A stretch of DNA of 64,000 nucleotides from Nesterenkonia sphaerica (GCF_005771565.1 NZ_VAWA01000008.1:1-64000); one strand, 5' to 3'; numbered from the stretch's first letter, positions 27,757 to 35,716 are shown. Numbers and translations: made by a program. Notes: generated from the letters alone by a model not told the origin.

Positions 27757-28301
27757 AGACCTACAACTGCCAGACCTGCGGGCACCTGGTTCTACTGGAG
27801 CCGCGCGAAGTGGAAGAGATCGGCGCGTACTGCCTAGAACATCTCTTCTCAGAGGAGTTCCCCGCCCTCAATCAACTGGCCGAAAACGTGGCCGAGACAG
27901 AAGAACGGCCTGAGAATCCCCGCCAAGAGACTCCTCAGACCGCTCACACCGAAACCCATAAGAAAGGCTCCGTCATGAACAAGTCTACCCCCGAGCCCGC
28001 CGAGTTCGGACCCGATTACGTGGAAAACTGCCCTCAGCTCGACGATATGGAGCACGACTGCGACTCCACCCGTCTTGCTTCACAGATCAGCGTGTCAACG
28101 CAGGCGTGCGAGCGGATCTCCATCTTCCGCCTGCATGAGGTGTTCCAGCACGGTCACCAGGTCCACGCGCTGCGGCTGGAGATCGTGGACGAGATTCATC
28201 ACACCGCAGAAGTCACGCTCTATCCCCAGCAGCTGGTCACGATTGCGGAATGGCTCTCGGAGAAAGCGTCTGTGCTGACTCCCGCAGGTGGTGACGCGTG
28301 A
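27753..28301 (+). CDS. Satellite protein with N-terminal zinc-ribbon-like motif, unknown function
   Basis: A 182-aa protein from GTG 27753, overlapping the previous stop (GTGA). The N-terminus has NCQTCGHLV (CxxC) and a later Cys (AYC) in an acidic region; residues 50-75 are a charged linker. From MNKSTPEPAEFG (an internal ATG at 27975) the C-terminal half is a separate-looking alpha/beta domain (LHEVFQHGHQVHALRLEIVDEI, then YPQQLVTIAEWLSEKA). It could be two fused small proteins or have an internal start. I do not recognise the family. Confidence 0.65.
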   Translation: MKTYNCQTCGHLVLLEPREVEEIGAYCLEHLFSEEFPALNQLAENVAETEERPENPRQETPQTAHTETHKKGSVMNKSTPEPAEFGPDYVENCPQLDDMEHDCDSTRLASQISVSTQACERISIFRLHEVFQHGHQVHALRLEIVDEIHHTAEVTLYPQQLVTIAEWLSEKASVLTPAGGDA

Positions 28302-28540
28302 TGACGTATCTAATCCACTATTACCGACGTAGTGATCTTCCAGCCGCCATCGTCAACGGTACCGCCGTGCCTTTCCTCTGCGGTGACCAAGGATTCCCCA
28401 GGGATATTCCGATGGCTGCGGGCGAGCCCTCTATTCCTGCCGATTCGCAGGACTGCCAGCCTTGTCACGACCTTTACGAGGCTGGGCGCAAGTTGGCTAG
28501 AAACGGCACGGGACGTCGCTTGCAGACCGCCGAGGGCTGA
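28301..28540 (+). CDS. Small Cys-rich protein, DUF3039-like zinc-binding fold
   Basis: A 79-aa protein starting at ATG 28301 (or GTG 28298), overlapping the previous stop. VNGTAVPFLCGDQ, then DCQPCHDLYEAG, resembles the CG...CPxC pattern of actinobacterial DUF3039 zinc-ribbon proteins, which are frequent in actinophages. Function unknown. It is one of three small Cys-containing genes around the replication gene. Confidence 0.65.
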   Translation: MTYLIHYYRRSDLPAAIVNGTAVPFLCGDQGFPRDIPMAAGEPSIPADSQDCQPCHDLYEAGRKLARNGTGRRLQTAEG

Positions 28541-28555
28541 GGAGGGAGGGCACCA

Positions 28556-29248
28556 ATGGACTCGAGGTTCCCCACACATTATCTGCATGACAGGCGAGTG
28601 ATGAGGCTGACCCCTCCCACGTTCCGCACCTTCGTCATGGCGACGGCCTGGAGTGTGTCCAATATGACGGATGGAGCTATCCCGACTGCTGATCTGCCAT
28701 TGGTGCCCTTCTCCTCGCCTGAGCATGCAACCGAGTTAGTCAACGCTGGGTTATGGGCGGAGTCAGAGGACGGCTACCAGATTGTGGAGTACGCCAAACA
28801 CCAAACCTCAGCCGCTCAGGTTGAGCACGCACTTGAAGCCCGCCGAGAAGCTGACCGCAAGAGGCAGGCGAAGAAGAGGGAACGGGACTCTTCAGATAGT
28901 GAGTCACGGGGACAGTCACGTGATGGTCACGTGACATCTGAAGGCAAGGAAAGGCAAGGAAAGGCAAGGAAAGGCAAGGCTTTAGAAGAAGAGGATTACA
29001 AGACTTCTGAAGATTCAATTGATCTTGAAACGGGAGAGATCTCTGAACCTGATTGGGACTCACATATCAACGCTGCGTGGCACGATCCCCAACGCATCAT
29101 CGGCCTGTACTCCAAGCTTCCCGACGATCATCCTCGACGCCCTGAGACGCGGGCACGCTATTACGAATTGATGGGTCGCCCTGACCCCCTCAAGGCCCAA
29201 CCCCCGAACGACATCATGCAGAAGCTCAGAGAAATGAGGGCTGCCTGA
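28556..29248 (+). CDS. Satellite replication initiator-like protein containing the origin
   Basis: A 230-aa protein. The N-terminal winged-helix-like domain (MDSRFPTHYLHDRRVMRL...FVMATAWSVSNMTDGAI, to about 85) is typical of replication initiation or replisome-organiser proteins of actinophages. A charged, low-complexity linker follows (about 95-150), whose DNA holds palindromes, four 10-base repeats and an AT-rich tract (see origin). The C-terminus (SHINAAWHDPQRIIGLYSKLPDDHP) may contact host helicase loaders, by analogy with lambda O. GGAGGGAGGG precedes the ATG. No primase, helicase or polymerase is encoded, so host machinery must do elongation. Confidence 0.78.
   Translation: MDSRFPTHYLHDRRVMRLTPPTFRTFVMATAWSVSNMTDGAIPTADLPLVPFSSPEHATELVNAGLWAESEDGYQIVEYAKHQTSAAQVEHALEARREADRKRQAKKRERDSSDSESRGQSRDGHVTSEGKERQGKARKGKALEEEDYKTSEDSIDLETGEISEPDWDSHINAAWHDPQRIIGLYSKLPDDHPRRPETRARYYELMGRPDPLKAQPPNDIMQKLREMRAA
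28903..29030. other. Putative replication origin of the satellite (iterons plus AT-rich tract)
   Basis: Inside the initiator gene: GTCACG occurs at 28903, 28915 and 28926, the last two being parts of GTCACGTGA copies, the last a full palindrome GTCACGTGAC (28926-28935). Next come four head-to-tail 10-base repeats, AAGGCAAGGA three times then AAGGCAAGGC (28941-28980). Directly after lies a tract of about 30% G+C (28981-29030, 15 of 50 bases by eye) in a much richer background. Iterons followed by an unwinding element within the linker of the initiator gene is the layout of the lambda origin in gene O. Confidence 0.68.
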
Positions 29249-29460
29249 TGTGCCCCACCTGTGACCTCGCCCCCTGTGCCTGTCAGTACGCCGCCACCCT
29301 CACCCACCGCCCCCAAGGCCCCTGCCTGCACTGTGTGGCCTTGGAGGCCCTCTCCCTGCCCCAACCCCACCGTGGCCCCGATGACACCTCATGCCCCTGC
29401 CCCGCCTGCTACTCCCTACGGGCCGGTACCTGGGGCGACTCATGGACGGAGAGCACCTGA
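29248..29460 (+). CDS. Cys-rich small satellite protein, multiple zinc-finger-like motifs
   Basis: A 70-aa protein with CPTCDLAPCAC near the N-terminus, CLHC in the middle and CPCPAC near the C-terminus: ten Cys in three clusters, which suggests one or two bound zinc ions. It starts in a TGATG overlap with the initiator gene and ends overlapping the next gene in the same way. No family recognised; a DNA- or RNA-binding role or interference with helper or host is possible. Confidence 0.6.
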   Translation: MCPTCDLAPCACQYAATLTHRPQGPCLHCVALEALSLPQPHRGPDDTSCPCPACYSLRAGTWGDSWTEST

Positions 29461-29615
29461 TGTTTAAGCGACCGAAGATCACCGCCGCTGACCTCACCGA
29501 GGAAGACCCGCTCTACTCAAGCCTGCCGACTGACGACGAACTGCAAGACCTCAACCGTCGAATCGACGCGCTCGACGAACGATTGGATCGACTCAAGGAG
29601 CTGATGCAGCGGTGA
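29460..29615 (+). CDS. Short coiled-coil satellite protein
   Basis: A 51-aa protein starting at ATG 29460 in a TGATG overlap. The C-terminal half, LQDLNRRIDALDERLDRLKE, is a strong heptad coiled coil. The longer frame from 29391 runs in the previous gene and is unlikely. Its place just before HNH and large terminase is where a small terminase would be expected; small terminases do oligomerise by helices, but 51 aa is too short for a normal one, so I leave the function open. Confidence 0.55.
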   Translation: MFKRPKITAADLTEEDPLYSSLPTDDELQDLNRRIDALDERLDRLKELMQR

Positions 29616-30064
29616 AGATCTGCATTCAATGTGGAGAACTTTGTCAACGAAGTTATTGTGACGAACATTTTCCAGAAGTTCGCAAAGCTCAACGAGGTGA
29701 ACGCAAGCCTGGAGACCGCACAGCGCAGGGATACGACGCTAGGTGGGCTCGCCTCTCCCGTAAGGCTCGGAGGATTCAGCCGTTCTGTTCCGACTGCGGT
29801 TCCGAGGAGGATCTACAGCTCGACCACACCCCGCTGACGTGGGAGCGGTGGCGCCAACGTAAGCCGATCCGACTTGAGCACACCGGCGGCGTCGTCTGCG
29901 GTGACTGCAACCGCGCACGCGGCGATGCACGGGCACCAGGGGGACGGGGGTACAGCGGACCCGCAGATCAGGCCGGGCCGGTAGGCCAAGAGCCGATTAC
30001 TTACTGCAATACATTCTCAATAGGGGGTGATTCTGGTGGTGGCAGCGGGTCCGAAGGGGCGTAG
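29612..30064 (+). CDS. HNH endonuclease of the packaging module
   Basis: A 150-aa protein from GTG 29612 (GTGA overlap). N-terminal CIQCGELCQRSYCDEHF is a zinc-ribbon-like part; the HNH core is GYDARWARLSRKARRIQPFC, CSDCGSEEDLQLDHTPL, then VVCGDCNRARG. HNH proteins of this type sit next to the terminase in cos-type HK97-like phages and are required for cos cleavage. The Gly/Ser-rich last 25 residues overlap the terminase start region, so the natural end of the folded domain is near residue 110. Confidence 0.85.
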   Translation: MKICIQCGELCQRSYCDEHFPEVRKAQRGERKPGDRTAQGYDARWARLSRKARRIQPFCSDCGSEEDLQLDHTPLTWERWRQRKPIRLEHTGGVVCGDCNRARGDARAPGGRGYSGPADQAGPVGQEPITYCNTFSIGGDSGGGSGSEGA

Positions 30065-31505
30065 AGACGAATCTCCACTGCCGTGGAAACCTCGATCTCA
30101 GGGCGCTGACCAGTTCGCCCTGTTCTGCAAGAAATATGTCAAGACGCCGAAGGGTGCCGGGGCGCGTAAACCGTTCGAGGTCCGCGATTGGCAACGTCAA
30201 TTAGTGGCCTCACTGCTGGAGGATCGCCCGAAGATCGCGCTATGGGTAATCGCACGCGGGAACGGCAAGTCCACACTGGTGGCGGCCTTGGCGCTGCATC
30301 ACGTCATCATGTCCGGCATCGAGGGCGCACGGGCTGTGATCGTTGCGCAGGATGAGCGCAGTGCTGGCCGGTTGCTGGCGACGGCGGCGCGCATGGTGGA
30401 ACTGGACGATGAACTGTCGTCCCGGTGCCGAGTGTTTCGTGACCGGATCGAGTACGCCCCGACTAATTCTGTGATTGTGGCCCTGCCTGGTGAGGCTCAC
30501 CGTATCGAGGGTGAGGACGCCAGTTTGGCCATTGCCGACGAGCTGGGAGTCATGCGCCGGGAAGCATATGAGGCTCTGCTGCACTCCACTGGTAAGCGGG
30601 CTGAGTCTCAACTGCTGGCAATCGGTACACCCTCGCCACCGTCCTGGCGGGAAGCCTCACCGATGCTGGATCTCGTTTTAGAGGGCAGGGCGAACGATGC
30701 CGAAGACTTCAAGCTGGTGGAGTTCGGCGGCGACATTGCCCACCCGGTGGACTGCCGTCACTGCTGGGCTGCTGCGAACCCTGGGCTCGGTGATCTGGTC
30801 TCTGAGGACCATATGCGGGCCGCGTTGCCCCCGCGTTCGAGGGAATCGGAGTTCCGCCGCGCACGCCTAGCGCAATGGGTAGAACACGACGATTCAAGTT
30901 TCCTGCCACAGGGTCTTTGGGAGTCCGCGAATACTGGCGAGCTGATAGAGGACGGCACCGAGGTCATCGTGAGCCTGGACGGTTCCTATTCAGGCGACGC
31001 CACGGCGCTGCTGGTGGCGACCGTCTCCAAGACTCCTCACGTGGACAAGGTGGATCTGTGGGAGCCCCCGGACGGGCAAGAGGAATACCGAATCCCGATT
31101 CACGAAGTTGAGGACGCGATCAGGGCAGCGTGCCGTCGCTGGAAGGTGATCGAGGTTGTGTGTGATCCGTTCAGGTTCGCCCGGTCCATGCAGATCCTCG
31201 AATCTGAGGGAATCCCCATTGTGGAGTTCAACCAATCACCGTCACGGCTGACCCCGGCCACCCGCGACACCTTAGAGAGCATCCTGGCCGGGGAACTGAC
31301 CCATTCAGGCGATCCAGATCTAGCCCGCCACGTCACTAACGCCACCGTTATCGAGGAGGCCCGTGGAATCCGACTAGCGAAAGAAAAACGAGGATCTAAG
31401 CGGCGCATTGACCTAGCCGCGTGCCTCATCATGGCGCACTCCCGCGCCACCTGGCGAGCAAGCCGGAAGAAAAAACGACGCCGAGCAAGGAGCTTTAGAG
31501 CATGA
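30036..31505 (+). CDS. terL: Large terminase subunit
   Basis: About 489 aa. ATPase: VIARGNGKSTLVAALAL (Walker A variant RGNGKST, about 70), Walker B ASLAIADELGVM; nuclease: VSLDGSYSGDATALL, VVCDPFRFA and RRIDLAACLIMAH with the expected acidic residues. It pumps DNA into the prohead and cuts it. I use GTG 30036 because AGGGGGTGA (30022-30030) nearly matches the 16S anti-Shine-Dalgarno; GTG 30027 and 30039 are alternatives. Its TGA overlaps the portal ATG (ATGA). Confidence 0.9.
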   Translation: MVAAGPKGRRDESPLPWKPRSQGADQFALFCKKYVKTPKGAGARKPFEVRDWQRQLVASLLEDRPKIALWVIARGNGKSTLVAALALHHVIMSGIEGARAVIVAQDERSAGRLLATAARMVELDDELSSRCRVFRDRIEYAPTNSVIVALPGEAHRIEGEDASLAIADELGVMRREAYEALLHSTGKRAESQLLAIGTPSPPSWREASPMLDLVLEGRANDAEDFKLVEFGGDIAHPVDCRHCWAAANPGLGDLVSEDHMRAALPPRSRESEFRRARLAQWVEHDDSSFLPQGLWESANTGELIEDGTEVIVSLDGSYSGDATALLVATVSKTPHVDKVDLWEPPDGQEEYRIPIHEVEDAIRAACRRWKVIEVVCDPFRFARSMQILESEGIPIVEFNQSPSRLTPATRDTLESILAGELTHSGDPDLARHVTNATVIEEARGIRLAKEKRGSKRRIDLAACLIMAHSRATWRASRKKKRRRARSFRA

Positions 31506-32806
31506 GCAAGACAGATACCCTTCAATCACTGATCCAGACCATCGACGGACGGCAGGTTCACCTAGACCAGTTGGATCGCTTCTATGCAGGCAATCCACCG
31601 CTGTCATTCCTCAGCCCCGAGGCCCGCGAAGCCCTGGGCAACAGGTTTGGGCGCATGGCATCGAACTTCTGCCGTCTCACCGTGACCAGCATCTCGGAAC
31701 GGCTGCGGATAACCGGGTTCACCCGCGACGGTCAGCCCGACCCGGCACTGTGGCAGGACTGGACTAGGAACGATCTTGACCAGCTTGCCGGCACTCTGCA
31801 CCGTGAGGCGCTGACCCTGGGAACCGCTTACTGCATCGTATGGGCAGACGCCTTCGGGCAGCCGAGCATCAGCGTTGAGAGCGCACACCAGATGACTGCA
31901 CTGCGTGACCCTGGCACACGCTCCATCGTCGCTGCTGCTAAACGCTGGAACACTGCTACGGGCTCCGAAGCGGTTCTATATGGTCCGGACACCATCACCC
32001 GGTTCAAGTCGGACTCCCAGAACGCCACAGCAGGCAGTCAGTACCGCATCACCGAGACGATCGACAACCCGCTGGGAGTGGTGCCGGTGGTGGAGTTCCG
32101 CAATTCAGACCGGCTCTTGGATGAAGGCGTGAGTGAGCTTCGGGACGTGATCCCGTTGCAAGACGCTCTCAATAAGCTGCTGAGCGATATGCTGGTCGGC
32201 TCGGAGTACTTCGCCCGGCCCCGACGCTGGGCAACCGGCATCGAGCTTGAGGAAGACGAAGACGGCGACGCGGAAAACCCATTCCCAGAATCCACTCGGA
32301 TGTTGATAGCGGAAGGCGACACCGCGAAGTTCGGACAACTGCCGGCGTCCGACCTAGGCAGCTATGACACCGCGATTCGCAGCATCACTTCGCAAATCAT
32401 GGCGGTCTCCAGTTTGCCCGCGCACTATACCGGCGTGGTCGCAAACCAACCGCCCAATGCCGACGGTCTCAGGGCTGCTGAAGCCTCTCTCACCGCCCGT
32501 GTGGAGCAACGTCAACACACCTTCGGGAGGAGCTGGGAAAAGGTGGCAGGACTGGCGCACGCAATCCGCACCAATACTGACCCGCTGGCCGCAGAGATCA
32601 CAGTCACCTGGGCTGACCCGGCTACCCGTTCGGTTGCGCAGGAGGCCGATGCAGTGGTGAAACTCTTCCAAGCCGGTCTGCTTCCGGCCACGGCAGCGCT
32701 GGAACGTCTCGGCTATTCGGAAGACCAGATCCAGCGTATCCGTGACGCACGCCGCGCTGAAGCCCTCGACGGTGCCGGCACTGATCTTGAGGCGTTGCTG
32801 TCGTGA
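31502..32806 (+). CDS. Portal protein, SPP1 gp6-like
   Basis: A 434-aa portal. LDQLDRFYAGNPPLSFLSPE, RMASNFCRLTVTSISERLRITGF and, further on, the PLGVVPVVEFRNSD and RDVIPLQDALNKLLSDML segments are typical of SPP1-type (Gp6-like) portals. It forms the dodecameric vertex through which DNA enters and to which the head-completion proteins bind. Length is close to that of actinophage members of the family. It overlaps the next gene by 4 bases. Confidence 0.9.
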   Translation: MSKTDTLQSLIQTIDGRQVHLDQLDRFYAGNPPLSFLSPEAREALGNRFGRMASNFCRLTVTSISERLRITGFTRDGQPDPALWQDWTRNDLDQLAGTLHREALTLGTAYCIVWADAFGQPSISVESAHQMTALRDPGTRSIVAAAKRWNTATGSEAVLYGPDTITRFKSDSQNATAGSQYRITETIDNPLGVVPVVEFRNSDRLLDEGVSELRDVIPLQDALNKLLSDMLVGSEYFARPRRWATGIELEEDEDGDAENPFPESTRMLIAEGDTAKFGQLPASDLGSYDTAIRSITSQIMAVSSLPAHYTGVVANQPPNADGLRAAEASLTARVEQRQHTFGRSWEKVAGLAHAIRTNTDPLAAEITVTWADPATRSVAQEADAVVKLFQAGLLPATAALERLGYSEDQIQRIRDARRAEALDGAGTDLEALLS

Positions 32807-33345
32807 GTATCCACGACACTCTCACGCGGCTCTCTGACTCCGCACGGAGCCGGCTGGAGGCCCTGGCACGGCGGCTGGAGGCCGGGGAACTTGATTGGGA
32901 GGAGTTCCACGCCCTCGCCACTACGGAGGCCGCACGCAGGTCTTCGGCGGCATCGTCGCTGGCGGTCCTCGCCGTCGCTGCGGAGCTGTCCCGGCTGACT
33001 GGCACACCTAGGTCAACATCAACGGCGCGCGCGGGGTTCGACCTGGAGGAGGCAGCCTATGACGCGATCACCGAGCAGACCAGCACTCAATCCTTCGACC
33101 TGGACCCCGTGGCAGCAATGGGGATCGCAGGGGCCGCAATTGTCATGGCGGCCTATCAGAGCACCACTCACCGCGCCATGACTGACCAGGGAGTGAGTTT
33201 CTACCGGCGCGAAGTGGAACCCGACGCCTGCGAAATCTGCCGGGATATGGCCGACATCGTTCTACCAACCACACACCAACAGTGGCATCACAAAGGTTGT
33301 CGCTGCGTAGCCGTACCCGTCTCAGAGAATGGAGCAGACCAGTGA
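32803..33345 (+). CDS. MuF-like minor head protein
   Basis: A 180-aa protein. The C-terminal motif ACEICRDMADIV...HHKGCRCVAVPV is the CxxC...HxxCRC pattern of SPP1 gp7/Mu gpF-like minor capsid proteins. The N-terminal half is helical (DTLTRLSDSARSRLEALARR). Position straight after the portal also fits. It probably joins the prohead at the portal vertex. GTG start overlapping the portal stop. Confidence 0.8.
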   Translation: MSIHDTLTRLSDSARSRLEALARRLEAGELDWEEFHALATTEAARRSSAASSLAVLAVAAELSRLTGTPRSTSTARAGFDLEEAAYDAITEQTSTQSFDLDPVAAMGIAGAAIVMAAYQSTTHRAMTDQGVSFYRREVEPDACEICRDMADIVLPTTHQQWHHKGCRCVAVPVSENGADQ

Positions 33346-33764
33346 CCGAAGAACAGACCACCGAGACCACCGAAGAGCAGGACCTGGGACATTCGGTCCC
33401 ACCTGAACCGGAGCAGGAGCAGGAGCAGGCCGAAGAGGACACCTTCCCCCGCGAATATGTCCAGAAGCTCAGGGATGAGAACGCCAAGTTCAGGCAGCGG
33501 GCGCAACGCTCCGATGAGCTGGCCCACCGGCTGCACACCGCCCTTGTCGCTGCTGATGGGCGATTAGCGGACCCGACAGACCTGGAGTTCACCGAAGAGC
33601 ACCTGGAGGACGCAGAATCGCTCTCAGAGGCCATTGGAGAGCTTCTGCGGTCCAAGCCTCACTTGGCCGCGCGTCGTCCCCGTGGCGACGTTGGGCAGGG
33701 TGCCAGCGGTGGCAGTGGCGGTAACGTTGACCTCGCCGGTCTACTTCGGGCAGGAGCGAGCTAA
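33342..33764 (+). CDS. Scaffolding protein
   Basis: A 140-aa acidic, helical protein from GTG 33342 (GTGA overlap). The Glu/Gln-rich start is followed by a coiled coil (REYVQKLRDENAKFRQRAQRSDELAHRL, about 45-70) and a Gly-rich flexible end (GQGASGGSGGNVD). These are the features of scaffold proteins encoded just before the capsid gene in HK97-like phages. No separate prohead protease is seen, so the scaffold is presumably expelled intact or cut by a host protease. Confidence 0.78.
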   Translation: MTEEQTTETTEEQDLGHSVPPEPEQEQEQAEEDTFPREYVQKLRDENAKFRQRAQRSDELAHRLHTALVAADGRLADPTDLEFTEEHLEDAESLSEAIGELLRSKPHLAARRPRGDVGQGASGGSGGNVDLAGLLRAGAS

Positions 33765-33958
33765 TGAGCTTCGATATCAAAGACCTGCACCCCGCCGCCC
33801 GTGATGACGTCCTGGACGCCCTGAACGCTATTTACGCCGCGATGGATCGCCACGGGATCGAGCGCGTTCCAGTGATCCCCGGCGAAATTCTCTCTGACCA
33901 CCTCGACAGGATTGTGGAGGAGTTCCGCCGCAAATTGGCAGCAACGGAACTGGACTGA
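33764..33958 (+). CDS. Small satellite protein between scaffold and capsid
   Basis: A 64-aa protein starting in a TAATG overlap with the scaffold gene. It is predicted to be mostly helical (LHPAARDDVLDALNAIYAAMD, then LSDHLDRIVEEFRRKLAATELD). Nothing diagnostic; possibly a capsid accessory or assembly factor by position. Confidence 0.6.
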   Translation: MSFDIKDLHPAARDDVLDALNAIYAAMDRHGIERVPVIPGEILSDHLDRIVEEFRRKLAATELD

Positions 33959-33976
33959 TAACAGTTCTCAATAAGC

Positions 33977-34065
33977 TGGTATAATGGGAGGGTCGGGCCT
34001 GGTGTCCGGCCCTCTCTATTGCTCCTGGCGGGCTGAGGCAGAACAGCAGGCGTCCAGAACTGGAC
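33977..34065 (+). promoter_or_regulatory. Extended -10 promoter and RNA hairpins before the capsid gene
   Basis: TGGTATAAT (33977-33985) is a full extended -10 element with no good -35. It is followed by a 9-bp stem, GAGGGTCGG (33988-33996) with CCGGCCCTC (34006-34014, one G-T pair), and by a small hairpin GTCCAG-AA-CTGGAC (34052-34065). No T run follows. It is the only substantial gap in the rightward operon (138 bases) and probably boosts or separates capsid expression. Confidence 0.55.
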
Positions 34066-34096
34066 ACCTCAACCTCTACCGCTAAGGACAATTCCA

Positions 34097-34936
34097 ATGG
34101 CTTTAAACACCACTGATGCCCCGGAGCTGCTGCACGAGCAGGTCAGCTCCCTACTTATCCAGCCGCTTGAGACCGCTTCAATCGTGCTGGCAGCTGGCCC
34201 CCGAATTTTCGACACCGCGTCACCGCTGCGTATCCCTAAACTGGTCGGCTCCGGCACCCCCGCATGGGTAGGCGAATCCGAGCTGATCCCAGACAATTAC
34301 ACAGCTGAGTTCGATGAAGTCCGGTTGATGCCTGAGTCACGCAAGAGCGTGAAAATTATCACCCGCTACAGCAACGAGATGGCGCGGCAGTCCGTGGTTG
34401 GACTCGATGCTGTACTTCGCGCACGACTGGTCAACGACGTCAGCTCCATGCTGGACGATTCCTTCCTCAACGGTGACGGCGCAGGCGACTCGGTGACCGG
34501 TATTTTCAACCAGCCCGGTACACAGAGCGCACCGCTGGACCTCACCAGCGCTGATACCTTCCTCGACGCTCTGGCAGTCACCACCGCCGCCGAAGTCACC
34601 CCTAATCGGTGGTTCCTCAACGCCGGCGACTTCATCACGGTGAGGAAGCTCAAAGATGATAATCAGCGGTATCTCCTCGAGTCAGATCTGACCCGCGATG
34701 CTACATATCGTCTCTTCGGAGTCCCGGTGACCGTGAGCAACAAGGTTCCTGCCGGGAAGGCTCTGCTGGCCGACATCTCACAGGTGGCCGTCGCACGGGA
34801 CACAAACCCCCAAATCAAAATCCTGGACCAGCGCTATGCCGAATACGATCAGCAGGCGATCAGGGTTACCGCACGGTTCGATCTGGGTCTTCTGCATCCT
34901 GAAGGCGTCGTGGTCCTGGAGACCCCGGCAGGCTGA
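34097..34936 (+). CDS. Major capsid protein, HK97 fold
   Basis: A 279-aa capsid protein. Recognisable parts: LLIQPLETASIVLAAGPRIF, IPKLVGSGTPAWVGESELIP (E-loop side), SNEMARQSVVGLDAVLRARL (spine helix) and VTVSNKVPAG...ARFDLGLLHPEGVVVLE (C-terminal A/P domain). It lacks the long N-terminal delta domain cut off in HK97 itself, in line with the separate scaffold gene. AAGGA lies before the ATG. Confidence 0.9.
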   Translation: MALNTTDAPELLHEQVSSLLIQPLETASIVLAAGPRIFDTASPLRIPKLVGSGTPAWVGESELIPDNYTAEFDEVRLMPESRKSVKIITRYSNEMARQSVVGLDAVLRARLVNDVSSMLDDSFLNGDGAGDSVTGIFNQPGTQSAPLDLTSADTFLDALAVTTAAEVTPNRWFLNAGDFITVRKLKDDNQRYLLESDLTRDATYRLFGVPVTVSNKVPAGKALLADISQVAVARDTNPQIKILDQRYAEYDQQAIRVTARFDLGLLHPEGVVVLETPAG

Positions 34937-34938
34937 TA

Positions 34939-35262
34939 ATGGACTACGTATCCCCGCCCGATGGTGAGGACATCGCGCAGTTCCTCGGTCAAGGAGACGA
35001 TCCCGCCGTCGTCGCCCTGGCCGAGGAGCACGCGCCTATCGTCCGAGCTATGGCGCAGGCATACACCCGTGGCAAAGGCTTTCAAGGCGGGCAAGTGGCA
35101 GAAGACATTCACGCCGTCCTCGTAGCCGCCACTGCGCGCCTTGTAGCCAACCCTGAGCAGATGAGTTGGGCAGCGGGTTCCGCGCGCGTCTCAGGCGCAT
35201 TTAGAGGGTGGACGCTGGCCGAGACGTTCGTGCTCAATCGCTACCGGAAAAGAGCGAAGTGA
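34939..35262 (+). CDS. Head-tail adaptor (head completion protein)
   Basis: A 107-aa helical protein following the capsid gene by 2 bases. VARAMAQAYTRGKGF-like sequence (IVRAMAQAYTRGKGFQGGQVAEDIHAVLVAATARLVANPEQ) matches the gp6/gp15-type adaptor ring that binds the portal. GAFRGWTLAETFVLNRYRKR at the C-terminus is typical of the actinophage version. It prepares the head for tail joining. Confidence 0.8.
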   Translation: MDYVSPPDGEDIAQFLGQGDDPAVVALAEEHAPIVRAMAQAYTRGKGFQGGQVAEDIHAVLVAATARLVANPEQMSWAAGSARVSGAFRGWTLAETFVLNRYRKRAK

Positions 35263-35597
35263 TGCTGCTGCATGACCGTGTGACCGTCCATATCCCCGGT
35301 GGAGAAACAGGCGAATACGACGATCTTGGAATGCCGATAACTACCCCGCCCACCACTAAGGTGCTCCCGGCTCAAGTGGACCCGGCGCGCACTGCTGACG
35401 GGGACGACGCAAACTCAGGGCAGCTCATCTCCCGGTACCGTGTGATGCTCAAAGCACCGCATGGCTTCGACCCGACCGGCGTAGATGAAGTGACCTGGAG
35501 AGGGAAGACAATCCGCGTTGACGGCCGCATTCAGCCGCAGATGATACGCGGCAGAATAAGTCATTATGAATTCACATCAGAACGGGTTAGCGGCTGA
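35262..35597 (+). CDS. Head closure (stopper) protein
   Basis: A 111-aa beta-rich protein starting in a TGATG overlap with the adaptor gene. VTVHIPGGETGEYDDLGMP, VKAP-like RVMLKAPHGFDPTGVDEVTWRGK and IRVDGRIQP are the strand pattern of SPP1 gp16/HK97 gp7-type stoppers, which close the filled head and bind the tail terminator. It is the last gene of the element: no tail terminator or major tail protein follows, so partner tails must come from elsewhere. Confidence 0.78.
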   Translation: MLLHDRVTVHIPGGETGEYDDLGMPITTPPTTKVLPAQVDPARTADGDDANSGQLISRYRVMLKAPHGFDPTGVDEVTWRGKTIRVDGRIQPQMIRGRISHYEFTSERVSG

Positions 35598-35650
35598 TAC
35601 AATTGAAGTGGTCCCGGAGGGCCGATTGGTGGAAGAACTGAATATGCGGA

Positions 35651-35716
35651 CTGTACCCCTGACTGAGACGGCACCCGACTTGCAAGCGGCTCCCGTAAGG
35701 CCAGGGGTACAGTTTT
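35651..35716 (+). terminator. Hairpin with T run at the end of the head operon
   Basis: CTGTACCCCTG (35651-35661) pairs with CAGGGGTACAG (35702-35712), an 11-bp perfect stem followed directly by TTTT. The 40-base loop can fold further (ACGG with CCGT, CCG with CGG). It is 54 bases past the last head gene and would stop the rightward operon before it reaches the host methyltransferase. Confidence 0.65.

Noticed and set aside
28941-28980. CRISPR-like array because of four 10-base repeats
   Set aside because: Units are adjacent without spacers and are only 10 bases long; an iteron array fits.
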